Below are positions 10,348 through 20,820 of a stretch of 64,000 bases of DNA, piece by piece (the first letter of the stretch is position 1; each line of letters starts with the position of its first letter). Under the pieces are notes generated by a model. The model did not search any database. It worked only from the letters and a program-made list of their open reading frames with translations, and was not told where the DNA came from. This stretch comes from Microdochium bolleyi (Eukaryota > Ascomycota > Sordariomycetes > Xylariales > Microdochiaceae), in the NCBI GenBank assembly GCA_001566295.1, contig KQ964248.1:186001-250000 (forward strand), in the 5' to 3' direction. The position numbers were made by a program, and so were the translations under genes.

Positions 10348-13300
10348 CCTCTTCCGCTGTGTTTGCGGTCGCGTCATGGCCCTATGCCGAATTCTGGCGC
10401 AGTCCACTACTGTCGCCCGCCGATTTGCACGGTTGCAACAGGAAGACGAGTGTGTGTGTCTGTTTACCGCCCGGCTACAGTCATGTGGTCGAGATGGTTC
10501 AGCTTATACCAAGCTTCCGGGCATGTTTGGTCACACCTGAACAGGCGTGTCACCGGTCGTTTGATGTTGGAAAGGCAGGATCGGGGTCAGCACACGGCAC
10601 GTAGCACACGGCATGGAGATGTTGCCACCAGCCCGCTGACATAAGGTTGCATGGAGCTCGACAAGTCCGTGAAATGCAGCGCAACGACCAACCCCCAGCA
10701 GCAGCAGGGATGACTTCCGAGGTACCTTTTAGATAGGCCCCTGGCAAGCCCCCTGAACGTTGACTATCCGTATCTTCGCACGTGTTTCTCACTGCACCCA
10801 CAGAGAAAGGTGCACAATGTCCGCGACATCCCAACCCGGACAGCTTCCAGAGATCCCGCAGTCACGGACTTCCCAGCCAAGAGGATCTCTGTTGTGTATG
10901 ATAGGCTATCTTCTGAGCTGAAGCATGTCCGGTCGGACTATGGGCTGATCGCTCCACGTTGTAAGTCATGACAGCTCATCTCGTAGTCCCCAACAGGCAA
11001 TCGGCTTGCCTGGAGGGATCCTGCGGAATTGTTCTCTGCATCGGCGTTAAGGCACCCCAAGCCACCGGACGGCGTGGTGCTGACTGGACCGACGCCACGA
11101 CCCGAGACAAACGCCTGATATGGCCCCTAACCAGACGCAGGGAGGAGTCACTGCGGGAAAGAGCGGTTCAGCGCGGACCCGTGCGACCCGTGGAAGCAGC
11201 GTCGGCGTTCAGGACAGGTGGGAGCCATGCTACACGCGCAGATTGCTTCCCGTGACTCACCCTTCTCGAAGGTGTGCCGTGCCGTGGACCTTGGGCTGTG
11301 GGACGCCGCCCGAGACACGCAAGCAGCTGCTGCTCAGCCCTACGGCCACGTCCCGCGCCACGTCCACAGCTCTCCTTTGACGTTGAGATAGTATGGCGCC
11401 GTTACCTTTGGCGTTCCTGGGTTCTGATTTAGCGTCCGGCAGGGGGTCCCCCCCTTCCCCGTGGCCGACCCCCGCCTCGTCGGCTGGAGTTCCAATCGGG
11501 GTTACGCGTACTTTAGGGCGTAGTTAAAGTGTGTATGTGGGTGTGCTGGCTGACTGGACACCAAACCGGCAGTGCCATACCAGCAGCTTTGCAGCTAGGC
11601 CATGACTCCCTCCCGCCTCGATCATCGTCAGCGACCAACCCCAGCGAGAAAGTGTTCTGAATGGTGGGTGCTCTCTGAGAGGGGACAGGAGGGGCAAATG
11701 GCCCCTGGCCCTTGGCCCTGGATCTAACCTGGATCGGGAGCCATTTCGCGCCGGCGACAGGGGTGGTTGAGATCTGGCATGTGCTGGCGTTACTGGGAAT
11801 CGCATCCTCTTGTCGTTCGGGGGACCGAGGAGCATGGTTCAGAGTAAAGTCGTAGACTTTGACCAGACAAAACGCCAGGGGCGGTGGCGGGGCGGCCATG
11901 ACATGTTTTCGCGGTTTGTTTCTTCATCTAGAGTAAGTCGTACTCAGTCCAACCGGCGACTCGGCAGTCTAGCAGGCGCGCCTCTAAGAGAAGCCACCGA
12001 ATGGTTTCCAGAAGGGTCGTCATGTTCTCTCGTGCCGGACGCCCGACCACGGGGGTCCGAGTCGTCCATTCAGTTTCTCAAAAGTCCTGAATCCATTCCT
12101 CCAGACCGGATGATGACTTCCCGCATGTGTAAGGTCAAGAGTCTGACACATGGCGGCTCGGCGCACGCCAAGGCGGCCGCGTGCGGAAAGCCGGCGGGTC
12201 GCTTCCGCCACTCTCTCTCTCTCTCTTTATTCTGTTGCCTGGGACCCGATGCGGAATGCGACGCGCGCCGACCGGCCTTGCAGGTCTCGTCGCCCAGGTT
12301 CGGTTTCCCGTCCGCGGAGATATGGGTGGTCTGCTCCGTCGGACGTGCGCCTGGGCGGCAATGCGCTACCCTTGCTCTGCTTGGCTCTCGCCCACGCATC
12401 AAATGGAGGGGGAAAGCATGTCCTGAATGATCTGACCTGCAAACCGGGGTTGAATACAGCATGGGAGAGACAGGGAAAAGGGCAAGGGCAAGGAGTAAGC
12501 ACCGCAAGCCCAATCGGGATGCACACCTGCATGCATGCTTGCCTGCCTGCCCGCCTGTCCGGAAATCCCGGGGGAAAGGCTGACTGTGAGGACGAGGCCG
12601 CTGTGACGATACAATGGGAATACGCGTAAAACGGAGGCTGAGCATCATCACCCGTTGCGTTCTTCTCCATCTCCTCTTTTGTTCCTTCCCTTTCTGGTTC
12701 CTACAGGAGATAACCTAGGCCATATTTTTCGAGCAACAGGAGGGGCCGCATGAGTGCCGCCCGTAGTGGCGGCTGTTGATCTGCCGCTCGCCGGCGACCG
12801 CGTGGGTGGTGGTGTGGCCGGGTTGGTCGTAGGGCTGAGCAGGAGGAGGAGGTCAGGAAGCTGGAGAAGTGCAGCCCTGAAGACGGGCAGCGGAGGATAG
12901 TCGAGTGATTACTGAACGCATGGCGGACGAGAGGTGGAGGGCCGGATGTTTCCGTGTGTGCATAGCGTCCGACAACGAACGAGCGTTCTTTTGCTCGAAG
13001 AGACATACATCGGGGTGTTGGTAGCCTCGTAGTCTAGTCTAAGAGCTGAGGTGCATATACTCGGCTGATGCCGTGAAAGACCGCCGCAATGTTCCCGGTG
13101 CTACTGTTGTCGTTCAGGAGGCGACAGCCTCCTTTGGTGCTACTTTCCCCTTCCGGATTGGGGTGGTTGTGTATGACTTTGCGGTTTTCTTCGGTATAAT
13201 TGCAGAAGACGGACACATGACCGCGGAGGGACCAGGAGGAGCCAGGGACCCTGAGGGGCACTGATATAAGGTCACAGATTGTTCCTGAGTCGGGTCTTGT

Positions 13301-13643
13301 CTTGAACACCCTTCTACGTTGTTTTTCTCGTTCTTCCACTGTCCGGCCCCAGAAATCTAACATTCTCAATTGTCGTGAAATACCCAGATTCTGCTGGTTT
13401 CTAATGCAGAGAGGAAGAATGTGTGTCATAGGGTTATTTAGATCCATAACATGACTTAGGATCGTTGAACGTAAATTGCGATCTGCCTTTGAGCATTCCC
13501 TTTTCTGTTGGGTTCCTGATAGGTCTCGTCGGATTTTCATAAGTACGCGGCATACGTTTATATACTCGTTACTTCCAAATAGGCTGATGATGAAGCCTCG
13601 ATTCTGACAGGACTTTTGCACTGTCAAAATGGAATGGGACAGA
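10348..13643. other. Long intergenic region, no supported gene
   Basis: About 3.3 kb upstream of the Zn2Cys6 gene and downstream of the D-serine dehydratase-like gene. Small open frames are present on both strands (largest about 213 codons near 13.0-13.7 kb), without recognisable domains. It contains a CT-dinucleotide run (12211-12226) and TGCC-rich sequence near 12520-12560. The stretch 13.0-13.6 kb is AT-richer and may include the 3' untranslated region of the neighbouring minus-strand gene. Confidence 0.45.
12211..12226. repeat. CT-dinucleotide microsatellite
   Basis: Uninterrupted CT repeat of about eight units in an intergenic region. Confidence 0.8.
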
Positions 13644-15155
13644 CTACCACCCCGAAGCACGGACATACACATCACTCACGACCTCGCCCGCCCCTTCATC
13701 AGCCAAGTCCGAGTCCACGACGAGATACCACGGGTACATCGCGCCCGTGATGCACGCGTGGTTCGGGTACACGCGGACGACCTGGCCAACCTCGAGCGGG
13801 AGCCGCCCTCCACCACTCTGCGCCTCCGCCTCGCCTCCCTCCTTCTGCCCGGCTGATGTGGGCAGCCACGTCGCGATTCCGTGCTCCTGGCTGATCCGGG
13901 CAATCATGATCCTGCTCCCCTCCCCAGCAGCACCGCCGCCGCTAATTCCCTGCGTGCCCAGGATCCCCCATCCAGAGTACAGCTTACACGGCTCCCTGCC
14001 CAGCCCCAGTGTCCCCACGGCGATGAGTGCCTCGGGCGCGTCCCGCTCGCCGTCGTTGTACACGCTGCACACCTCGGCGGCGACGCTGAACGCGACGTGC
14101 TGCTCCGGCGCGTCGATGCCGTACGGGCTCCCCGCGGACGGGGGGATAGCGTTGGTCGCGAGCTGCTGGATGTCGCGCACTGCGTAGACGCCGGCGTGCA
14201 GCTCGAGCTTCGTCGCGAAGCTGTCCCCGGACGCGGATGTGGAGACCGAGGCGATGGCGGCGCGGAGGTTCGCGCTGTCGCTGTCCGCAGCGGGCGATGG
14301 CGAGGCGAGGAGGTTGCCGACGGAGATGATCTGCGGCGAGGCGCCCACGCTGATGACCAGGTCCCTACTCGTCGCACCGCTGCTGGTATCCCGCTTGCCC
14401 AGGGCAGCGAATGCCCCGCTGCACTCCGCCAGCGCCTTGACGCAGCCCTGGATCTCGCCTGCCAGCGCGTCCATGGCGTCCCTGGGCGTGTTGCCCGCGT
14501 AGCTCAGGCTGCTGTGCGAGTACAGGCCCAGGAACTCGACCCTGGCGTCGCCCTCGAGCTGGGCGATCTTCTCGAGCAGGCCGCCCTTGTTGAGCGCCGC
14601 GGGGGGCAGGCCGGCGCGGTGGTATCCCGTGTCGACCTTGACAAACACGCGCGCCGGGAAGCCCGCGGTGTCGTGGAATGTCGTGGCCAGGGGTTCCAGC
14701 TGGGCTGGGTGGTCGACGAGCACGGATATGCTGCCCCGGACACCAATCTTCTTGGCGATTTGGGCAAGCCGGGCGACCTGCGACGGTGGCAAGGGGATAC
14801 CATAGAGGATGTTCACATCGCGGCCCGCGGCGGCGTACTCGGAGATCAGCGGGACGAGGTGCTCGATCTCTGCGAGGGTAGAGGCGATGAGGTTGACGGG
14901 CCGGGATGTGTTGCTCGCGCCCTCGACCTGCATGCGGGTGAGCTCGGCCGTCTTGTGCGTCTTGACGTGCGCGCGGAAGCCGACGCCCAGGGCGGCCACG
15001 GCCTTGTCGACGGCGGCGCAGTTACGGCGCACGATGGCGATATCCATAACCGCGGCGGGCTTGGGGACGTCGCGGATGTGGCGGCCCACGAAGGCGGCGC
15101 GGAGGTCATCGCGGGACGGGGTGGTGCGCTGGGGCACGGAGGTTGAGAAGTCCAT
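13644..15155 (-). CDS. DSD1: D-serine dehydratase-like PLP enzyme (DSD1 family)
   Basis: Intronless, 503 residues from the ATG at 15155; the frame stays open further upstream but the protein-like part begins at MDFSTSV. It has the alanine-racemase-like barrel of fold-type III PLP enzymes. The cofactor lysine is probably Lys65 in RAHVKTHKT. Other blocks are VDTGYHRAG, YSHSSLSY and the phosphate-binding-like VSVGASPQ region. The C-terminal domain ends with NHACITGAMYPWY (about 465-477). The His466-x-Cys468 pair corresponds to the zinc ligands of eukaryotic D-serine dehydratase, whereas bacterial D-threonine aldolases use His-x-Asp; this favours D-serine to pyruvate plus ammonia. The yeast enzyme is about 430 residues, so this one is longer, with Ala/Ser/Gly-rich insertions near 255-310 and a Gly-rich loop near 420. 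Substrate is inferred. Confidence 0.87.
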   Translation of the reverse strand: MDFSTSVPQRTTPSRDDLRAAFVGRHIRDVPKPAAVMDIAIVRRNCAAVDKAVAALGVGFRAHVKTHKTAELTRMQVEGASNTSRPVNLIASTLAEIEHLVPLISEYAAAGRDVNILYGIPLPPSQVARLAQIAKKIGVRGSISVLVDHPAQLEPLATTFHDTAGFPARVFVKVDTGYHRAGLPPAALNKGGLLEKIAQLEGDARVEFLGLYSHSSLSYAGNTPRDAMDALAGEIQGCVKALAECSGAFAALGKRDTSSGATSRDLVISVGASPQIISVGNLLASPSPAADSDSANLRAAIASVSTSASGDSFATKLELHAGVYAVRDIQQLATNAIPPSAGSPYGIDAPEQHVAFSVAAEVCSVYNDGERDAPEALIAVGTLGLGREPCKLYSGWGILGTQGISGGGAAGEGSRIMIARISQEHGIATWLPTSAGQKEGGEAEAQSGGGRLPLEVGQVVRVYPNHACITGAMYPWYLVVDSDLADEGAGEVVSDVYVRASGW

Positions 15156-15923
15156 TGCTGGTGAGAAATACAGCGATGGTGGTAACGTATGGATGAGAAG
15201 GAGTGAAAGGGTTAAGGAAATGCGCGAACAGTTAATAAACTCACTCGAGGCCCTGCAGGTGACTGCTCTGACCTGGGACCAAGTGCTGACATGTAGTCGG
15301 AGGGCTCCACGATGCTGCGCCGTAAAGGGCGCAACAGAGCGCCGGGTCCGGGGCCGGCCGGCACCCCACCAGGGCAGGCTGCTGTCGAGGTCGGCGTCGG
15401 CCTTCGAAATGGGCACCGGCCCCCCGGTGTCGGCGACCCCGCGGGGTGGGGCAGGACCGTAGCACCAGCCATCTGATACGCCGCTGCAAGATGGGTTGCT
15501 CTTGTGGAAAGCTCGCATGCGATGATGAAGATCGAGTAATGGTTGGTGCCTCTCGGTGAAGGCTGGCAAATACTCGGCGCACATTGACAAGAGACTACCT
15601 GGGCTGTGATGGGATGCTGCACCACTAGTGTAGAGTTGCTGGTCTTTATTGACTTTCAGAGCTACATGATCGACGATCATTGATTTCAGCTGCGTGTCAC
15701 AAGCCTGCAAGCTTTTCCCAAATCACGGTTCGGGCTCATTCTTCAATGCCCCAACAGAGTCTGACTGCCAGTCCTCGCATGGTAAGAACAATATTTGATG
15801 GGACCCTCTCTGCTCGTAATGGCCGGACGTGCGTACCTTAGCGACATCCTAATCGTTCTTGGTTGTGGTCTTACCCAAAGGCGACTCGGAGGAAGCCGCC
15901 CTTGAGACCCTTGAATATCTCCT
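15156..15923. other. Intergenic region upstream of the DSD1-like gene
   Basis: Promoter side of the minus-strand DSD1-like gene. The frame of that gene remains open to 15710, but the translation there has no match to the family. Nothing else recognised. Confidence 0.5.
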
Positions 15924-16968
15924 TTACTGCGGGTGGACGACATATACAGAGCCCGTGGGGATCTTCGTGCCTGCTAGGAAGTAGGATCTATTGGGGAACT
16001 TGGTACCCTTTGGGATCACAGTCCCAGCAGGTCAGGTTGTTCCGCTGGGGACACATATTGGTATTGCTCCAGATTGAAGGGTACTTCCCCCGTGCAGACA
16101 TGTCAATGCTGGCAATACTGATCCAGAGCCGAGGATAGAGTCTTTGGCGATGCTGTTTGCCTCTGTGAAGTCCTCCACCTCTACTTGTCCGCCTTCAGCA
16201 AAGTTGAGGGTAGTGGGTGTTGTGATCTTTGTGTGATTGCCCATTCTGATTGAGCTTCCAAGGGAGAGTTGCAATGCGCCAGGAATGACGCAGGTTTCTC
16301 CTTGTGGAATCACCAGTGTTTCACCCGATGGTACCTCCAGATCACCCGAGCCGACGACAGCCACAGTCTTCAGTATCATTGATTGCGTGAGTGACACGTC
16401 TAGTCTGGCGAAGAAAGCAGGACGCGGAATGGCCAGGGGTTTGTCGGCGATGGTACTGGGAGCGACTAACTTGCTTCGAATTGGAGTGACAATGGTGCCG
16501 ACCGGAAGCATGCAAGCCTCTACCTCCACACTCGCCATGAACACTAGCTTCTTGCCCCGACTTGGTTTCAGTGTGCCGCCGCGGGGAAGCACTACTCCGC
16601 GTCCAGGCTTGAGATGTATTGTCCACCATCGATGGGGAGGAGGCTTCGTGACGCGTCACTGTCCGGGAATAGCAGGCTTGGACCGGCCCGGCTGTTTGGA
16701 ATTGATATGGTGCTCTTCGCATGAGCCTCGAACACATCTCCATGAGGCAGGATGATTGTGGCGGCTGTTGTAAGGTAGACAGACAATGCGCAGTAGTTCT
16801 GCAGTATTGTCGTGTCAGCACATGGTCCTCAAATTCTCGCCTATGCCGGAAGATTGGGTGCATTACGAGATCTTTGCCAGTGTGAGCTGGGACGACCAAT
16901 TTCGTCGAGTCCGAGGCGGTCGTAGCTCTGGAAGCGGTTGATGCCATCTTGATTATCTTTGTTGTCAT
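15924..16968 (-). pseudogene. Broken gene for a P-x-G-rich repetitive protein of unknown function
   Basis: A coherent minus-strand reading can be followed with two lesions. A first exon (16968-16867, 34 codons, MTTKIIKMASTASR...) joins in phase 0, through a GTAATG...CTGCAG intron, to sequence from 16798. The frame then shifts once near 16594-16600: the first frame stops at TAG 16594-16592, while the same motif style continues in another frame. That second frame meets an in-frame TGA at 16034-16032 and remains protein-like up to TAA at 15926-15924. The protein is built of short degenerate units resembling L-P-x-G-x-x-(L/I)-x-P, for example LPVGTIVTP, VPSGETLVIP, IPQGETCVIP, VPSGTT and, after the stop, IPKGTKFP and KIPTGS. 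This suggests a beta-solenoid-like or wall-associated fold. I do not recognise the family. A sequencing error could explain one lesion. Confidence 0.55.
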
Positions 16969-17578
16969 GGTTTCTGGTTGTGAAATGATTGTGAAGATCT
17001 CATGAGTGTTGGGAGTCCTGGCCGAAAGTTCGTAGTCCAGCAAGATCGCGATGACCGGGCTCGAGTGCGATGCCACTGTCGAAGCAATGGTGGACGGAAG
17101 GGAGCCGAGATATGATAACGGAACGCAGGTTATGCGTGCTTGAGCTGTTGGTGTTGACGCCTGAGTCTGATGGTGTTTTGCAGAACATCGGAAAGACCAA
17201 AGGCTCTGCAACCAGGTACCTAATCTACGTTGCCTCCGCGGATTGACCGCACGCAGTACGGTAAGGCATCCACTTCCGGGAGGAACAATGCCGCAGCCAC
17301 TCGGCGTGCATTTAAGTGATATGTTTTAGGCCAAAGCTTTTGGACCACTACCTCTTTTGTAAATAACGAGTCTTTTCCTTAGCGATAGACACTATTTTGC
17401 GGTAATAAATCCGTATAAGAACACCTCTAGACCCTTCCCTCGCGAAACTTAGTCGCAACATGCCGTCTCCCTGCTGTTCGGGATCTATGGCAAGCCAGTG
17501 ACCATATGCTTGTCAAAGTTCTCTGCAACAAGAACATTGGAACTCTCCACCTCATACATAGCTCCATAACATTGCGCA
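16969..17578. other. Intergenic region
   Basis: About 0.6 kb between the broken repetitive gene and the stop of the small secreted protein gene. The part from about 17330 on is AT-rich. Nothing recognised. Confidence 0.5.
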
Positions 17579-18193
17579 CTAGACACTACCCGCGAGTGTC
17601 TTCACAATCGGCAACAGCCCACCCAACACCTGCCCAAACGCGATAGCCTGCAGATTGCCACGCGAGCCCGCCAGCTTGACCGCATCAGCGAGCCCCTGGA
17701 TCGGCTGCGTGAACTGATTCACGAACGTGCGGATGGCCTCCATCTCAGCCGAGATGGCGCCGTCGATCGCGGGCCCAAGCTCGATCGTGGAGCTCTGGAG
17801 CCCGGCCTTGACGCTGAGCAGCAGGTCCTGCGTCTGCGTGAACGCCATCTTGAGCTGCTCGAGCTCGGCGTACGTCAGGGCCGCGGGCGTCGTCTTGACG
17901 ACGCTGTTGACGGTGGCGACGGTGCTCTGCATCGCGTCACGCGCCGTCTGCAGGCTGCTGAGCGCTTGCTTCAGGTTCGTCTGCACCAGGGCCTCGACCT
18001 GCGGCGCAAGGCCACCGACCGTGCCCTTGATGGAGGCAAGGGTGTCGTGGATCGCGGCGAAGTTGGTGTTGATAGCCGTCTTGGCCGTGTTGAGCGTGGC
18101 CGTGATGGCATCGATGAGGGGCCCTCGCTGCTCGAGTGGCGTAGGCAGGGCCGCGGCCAGGCTGGCGGCGGTGAGGATGTGGAGGGGCTTCAT
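17579..18193 (-). CDS. Small secreted alpha-helical protein (possibly HsbA-like)
   Basis: Intronless gene of 204 residues, starting at the ATG at 18193; a longer in-frame ORF extends upstream, but only this start gives a proper signal peptide (MKPLHILTAASLAAALP). A possible Kex2-like site (LEQR) follows at about residues 20-23. The mature part has only one Gly-rich segment and no cysteine. It is predicted to be almost all helix, with heptad-like Ala/Leu/Val patterns (for example ITATLNTAKTAINTNF and VEALVQTNLKQALSSL). Size, signal peptide and helical Ala/Thr/Leu composition resemble fungal hydrophobic-surface-binding (HsbA) or cell-wall galactomannoprotein families, but I see no diagnostic motif. 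It could act at the hyphal surface. A TATA-like element lies about 150 bp upstream. Confidence 0.75.
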   Translation of the reverse strand: MKPLHILTAASLAAALPTPLEQRGPLIDAITATLNTAKTAINTNFAAIHDTLASIKGTVGGLAPQVEALVQTNLKQALSSLQTARDAMQSTVATVNSVVKTTPAALTYAELEQLKMAFTQTQDLLLSVKAGLQSSTIELGPAIDGAISAEMEAIRTFVNQFTQPIQGLADAVKLAGSRGNLQAIAFGQVLGGLLPIVKTLAGSV

Positions 18194-18337
18194 TTTGTCC
18201 GGGAGCTCGTGAGGGATATCTTGAAGGCTATTTTGCAGAAGGATCTCTGGTAAAAGACAGCGGGGGCTCAAAGTCTGAGGATGCAAAATTTGAGCAGGTG
18301 GGAGACTTGGGCTTATACGACTTGGGAGTGCTCGCCA

Positions 18338-18348
18338 TTATATATATT
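18338..18348 (-). promoter_or_regulatory. TATA-like element of the small secreted protein gene
   Basis: Minus-strand TATATATAA about 145-155 bp upstream of the ATG at 18193; distance and orientation fit a core promoter. Inferred from sequence only. Confidence 0.4.
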
Positions 18349-20248
18349 AAGCTCATGGGGATACAATCGAACTTTGAAACCCACAAAGAAGTTCCGCTCC
18401 TCTATGCCTTTCCTGTTGAGTAGCTTGACAGCTAATATGCCTCCGTTATTCTTGACTCGTGGGATCGGGGCACAACTTCTGATCTCAAATCCCACGATAG
18501 TTTCCGCTCGCGATAATTCCTCGGCTTCAAAGGCCCAGTGCGTACTCCTAAAATGGACGAGAATCGTTGTATGTAGATGTGGCGTGCTTGGATCATGAAA
18601 CCTTGTCCAGCCGGCGCATTCTCTCCGGCTGGATCTTTTGTTGTTCTTGCAAGAGCGAGATAAGATGACTTGGCCAGCCAGCGTGTATCAGCTCGGGAGC
18701 CAAACAGACTTTTCACGTCCAGATGAAGAAGTCACGCGACAAGCTGATTCGACCTTCATCAACCTCGAGCCTGGAATGGCATGTTGAGAAGTCTTATGCA
18801 GAGGCCTGCCAAGAGCCAACCTGATCACGATCACACACGATACCGTATCAATTTCATCCTTGCTCGTCCAAAGACCCCCTATCCCGTTGCATATTTTCCT
18901 GATGACCCAGAATCAAGACGGCGCGTTTGCACGCACCAAGATCTCGCAAACAAGTGCTGGTAACAGACGCAGGGAGCGAGCCTCGCATACTTAGGTTTGC
19001 CACGCTTTTTATTCTCCGCGACTTCAACCTACCCGCTATGCCCCTGCTCTAAGTCAAGCTCGCTTTCGGCGCTTGCTCGGTACTCGGCAGTCGTGCATTG
19101 TCCAACACTCGAACTCAATCGCTGCCGTGAAGTTACAGGCTTCATGTGGAGATCCAGTATCTGTCAAAAAACTAAAGTTGGCACAGTTCCAGGGGCTTGG
19201 CGTACATGCCAAGCTAGCTCCCCGAGCATAAACTCAGTCTTGGCTGCAAATCAATCGTGTATTGAGACCCCTTCAGCCCTGACTCGCGAGGCCCTGTCTC
19301 TTCTATACAGAAGTTTCGTGGTGTTGGTGTTCTGTGAGCTCAAGATACGTCTTGCTGGTGGTCGTGGCTAAAACGTGTCGCGCCGTAGGGAGCCTGGTCT
19401 CGTGGCGCGCGCAGCCGTCATTTTGTCAGCGCTGAACCCATACACAACCGTCAAGCATTCGGGTCCGAGGGCAGCCAGAGGCGTCTCTCAAGCAACTCAC
19501 TTTCCTCTGCATTTGAGAGCCTTGGAATGGCCCTGAGTCTTTGCTCCTTGGGTCCGCGATGTCAGCGACAGCACGCCTGACTCGCCCGCTACTTCTGAAG
19601 AATGGCGTAGGCTGGGAGTCGTCACTCCGACGAAGGCTCTGCCGGAGATATCTCTTCCAGAAAATGTCTCCTAGTGTCCGTGTGCAGACCCTCCCCTCCC
19701 CCGCCTCCTCTAAATATCAAAACTGCAATGCCGAGCTTTCGTCAAAATGGATAAGAAGGAATGAACTCGGAGAATTTGCGAGACAAGCTTCGGCCGGATG
19801 AGGCAATCCACTACCAAGACCAGCCAATCGTACCCAAAGCAGGCTTGCCAGCAGTGAACCCCCCTTTGCGCTTTCACATCGTAAGCAAGCAACAGAGGAG
19901 GTATCAGACAGCCAGCGTACATCTTCTTCCTTGAAATCCAGCCTTCATTAACGAGTACCACTGACAGAGCATTGCATACCTTGAGAAGAGAGGATGGAAA
20001 ATCTCAAGGTCTCATTGGACATGATTTGGTCCGCGGTATCAGGGTCCCCCGTCGCAACACGGCATGATCTACCACGTAGAATCTTTACGACTTGTCAGAT
20101 GTCCATCCTTACTGGCTTTCCTGTGGCTCGAGAAAAGGCTCCAGCACTTGTCGACTTGTCAGTGCTAGCTTTGCAGCTTCCTGCACAGCAGCTGACCGTG
20201 ACCACGTAGTCCGCTCAGTGTCGCCCACCACGGAAGCGAAAAGAGCAT
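18349..20248. other. Intergenic region, no supported gene
   Basis: About 1.9 kb with only short open frames and mixed composition. No copy of the dispersed 17-bp repeat was seen here. Nothing else recognised. Confidence 0.45.
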
Positions 20249-20720
20249 AGTGAACATCACGGAACATTTTGACAGCTTCAGGTCCCTGTCTGGAATCTGG
20301 AGTGAGGGCTCCTCGGTAGTAACCCTTGGGAGGTGGTCAAGAAAGCAGTGAAGCGTTGCCACCCTCACCCATGCACATGCGCCGGGGCAGTGCACAAGGC
20401 TTGCAGCGGAGGCTGCCCTGGGCGGACCCCTGAGCTGACATCTGACATGGATGTGATGACAAGTCTGGAGATGCATGCCTGCAGGCGGAGCTCGAAGAGG
20501 TTGTGGGGCGCGGAAAAGGTAGTGAACATCACAGAACATTTCGACAGGTCCGGGCTCCTGTTCCAGGAAGGCGGAAGGAGGGCCAGTGGTCCTTTGGGAG
20601 GTGGTCAAGAAAGCAGTGAAGTCTCGCCACAGCCGAGATGCATGCACGCGCGTCGTGGCAGTGCACTAACCCTTGAGCTGACACCCGACCGGGGGCAGTC
20701 GTGGCACTCGCTGCAACCTT
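20249..20720 (+). repeat. Degenerate direct duplication (unit about 270 bp) carrying dispersed-repeat copies
   Basis: Two related stretches follow each other with an offset of 268-272 bp. Shared landmarks are agtgaacatcac-gaacattt-gacag at 20249 and 20521, ggaggtggtcaagaaagcag at about 20330 and 20598, and a GGCAGTGCAC-containing stretch near 20383 and 20663. Each unit contains one copy of the dispersed repeat (cores at 20345 and 20613, plus orientation). The units have diverged visibly, so the duplication is not recent. It lies just upstream of the HET-domain gene. Confidence 0.7.
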
Positions 20721-20820
20721 TGCTCAGTGCCTCCTCCATGGATTCATCAGCTTGACCGACGTGGAGATATCGCACTTCTCACCATACCTATTCCCCATCA
20801 TCCAATGATGGATCGAGGTC

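Noticed and set aside
13881..15146. 421-codon plus-strand frame opposite the DSD1-like gene
   Set aside because: Exact antisense shadow of a GC-rich conserved gene; translation is low-complexity Asp/Val/Gly/Arg-rich.
15156..15710. N-terminal extension of the DSD1-like protein by 185 codons
   Set aside because: The extension has no family similarity and the ATG at 15155 starts the conserved region; the upstream frame is open by chance.
20165..20647. 160-codon minus-strand frame with an internal protein-level repeat
   Set aside because: The internal repetition is explained by the 270-bp DNA duplication and dispersed-repeat copies, not by a protein.
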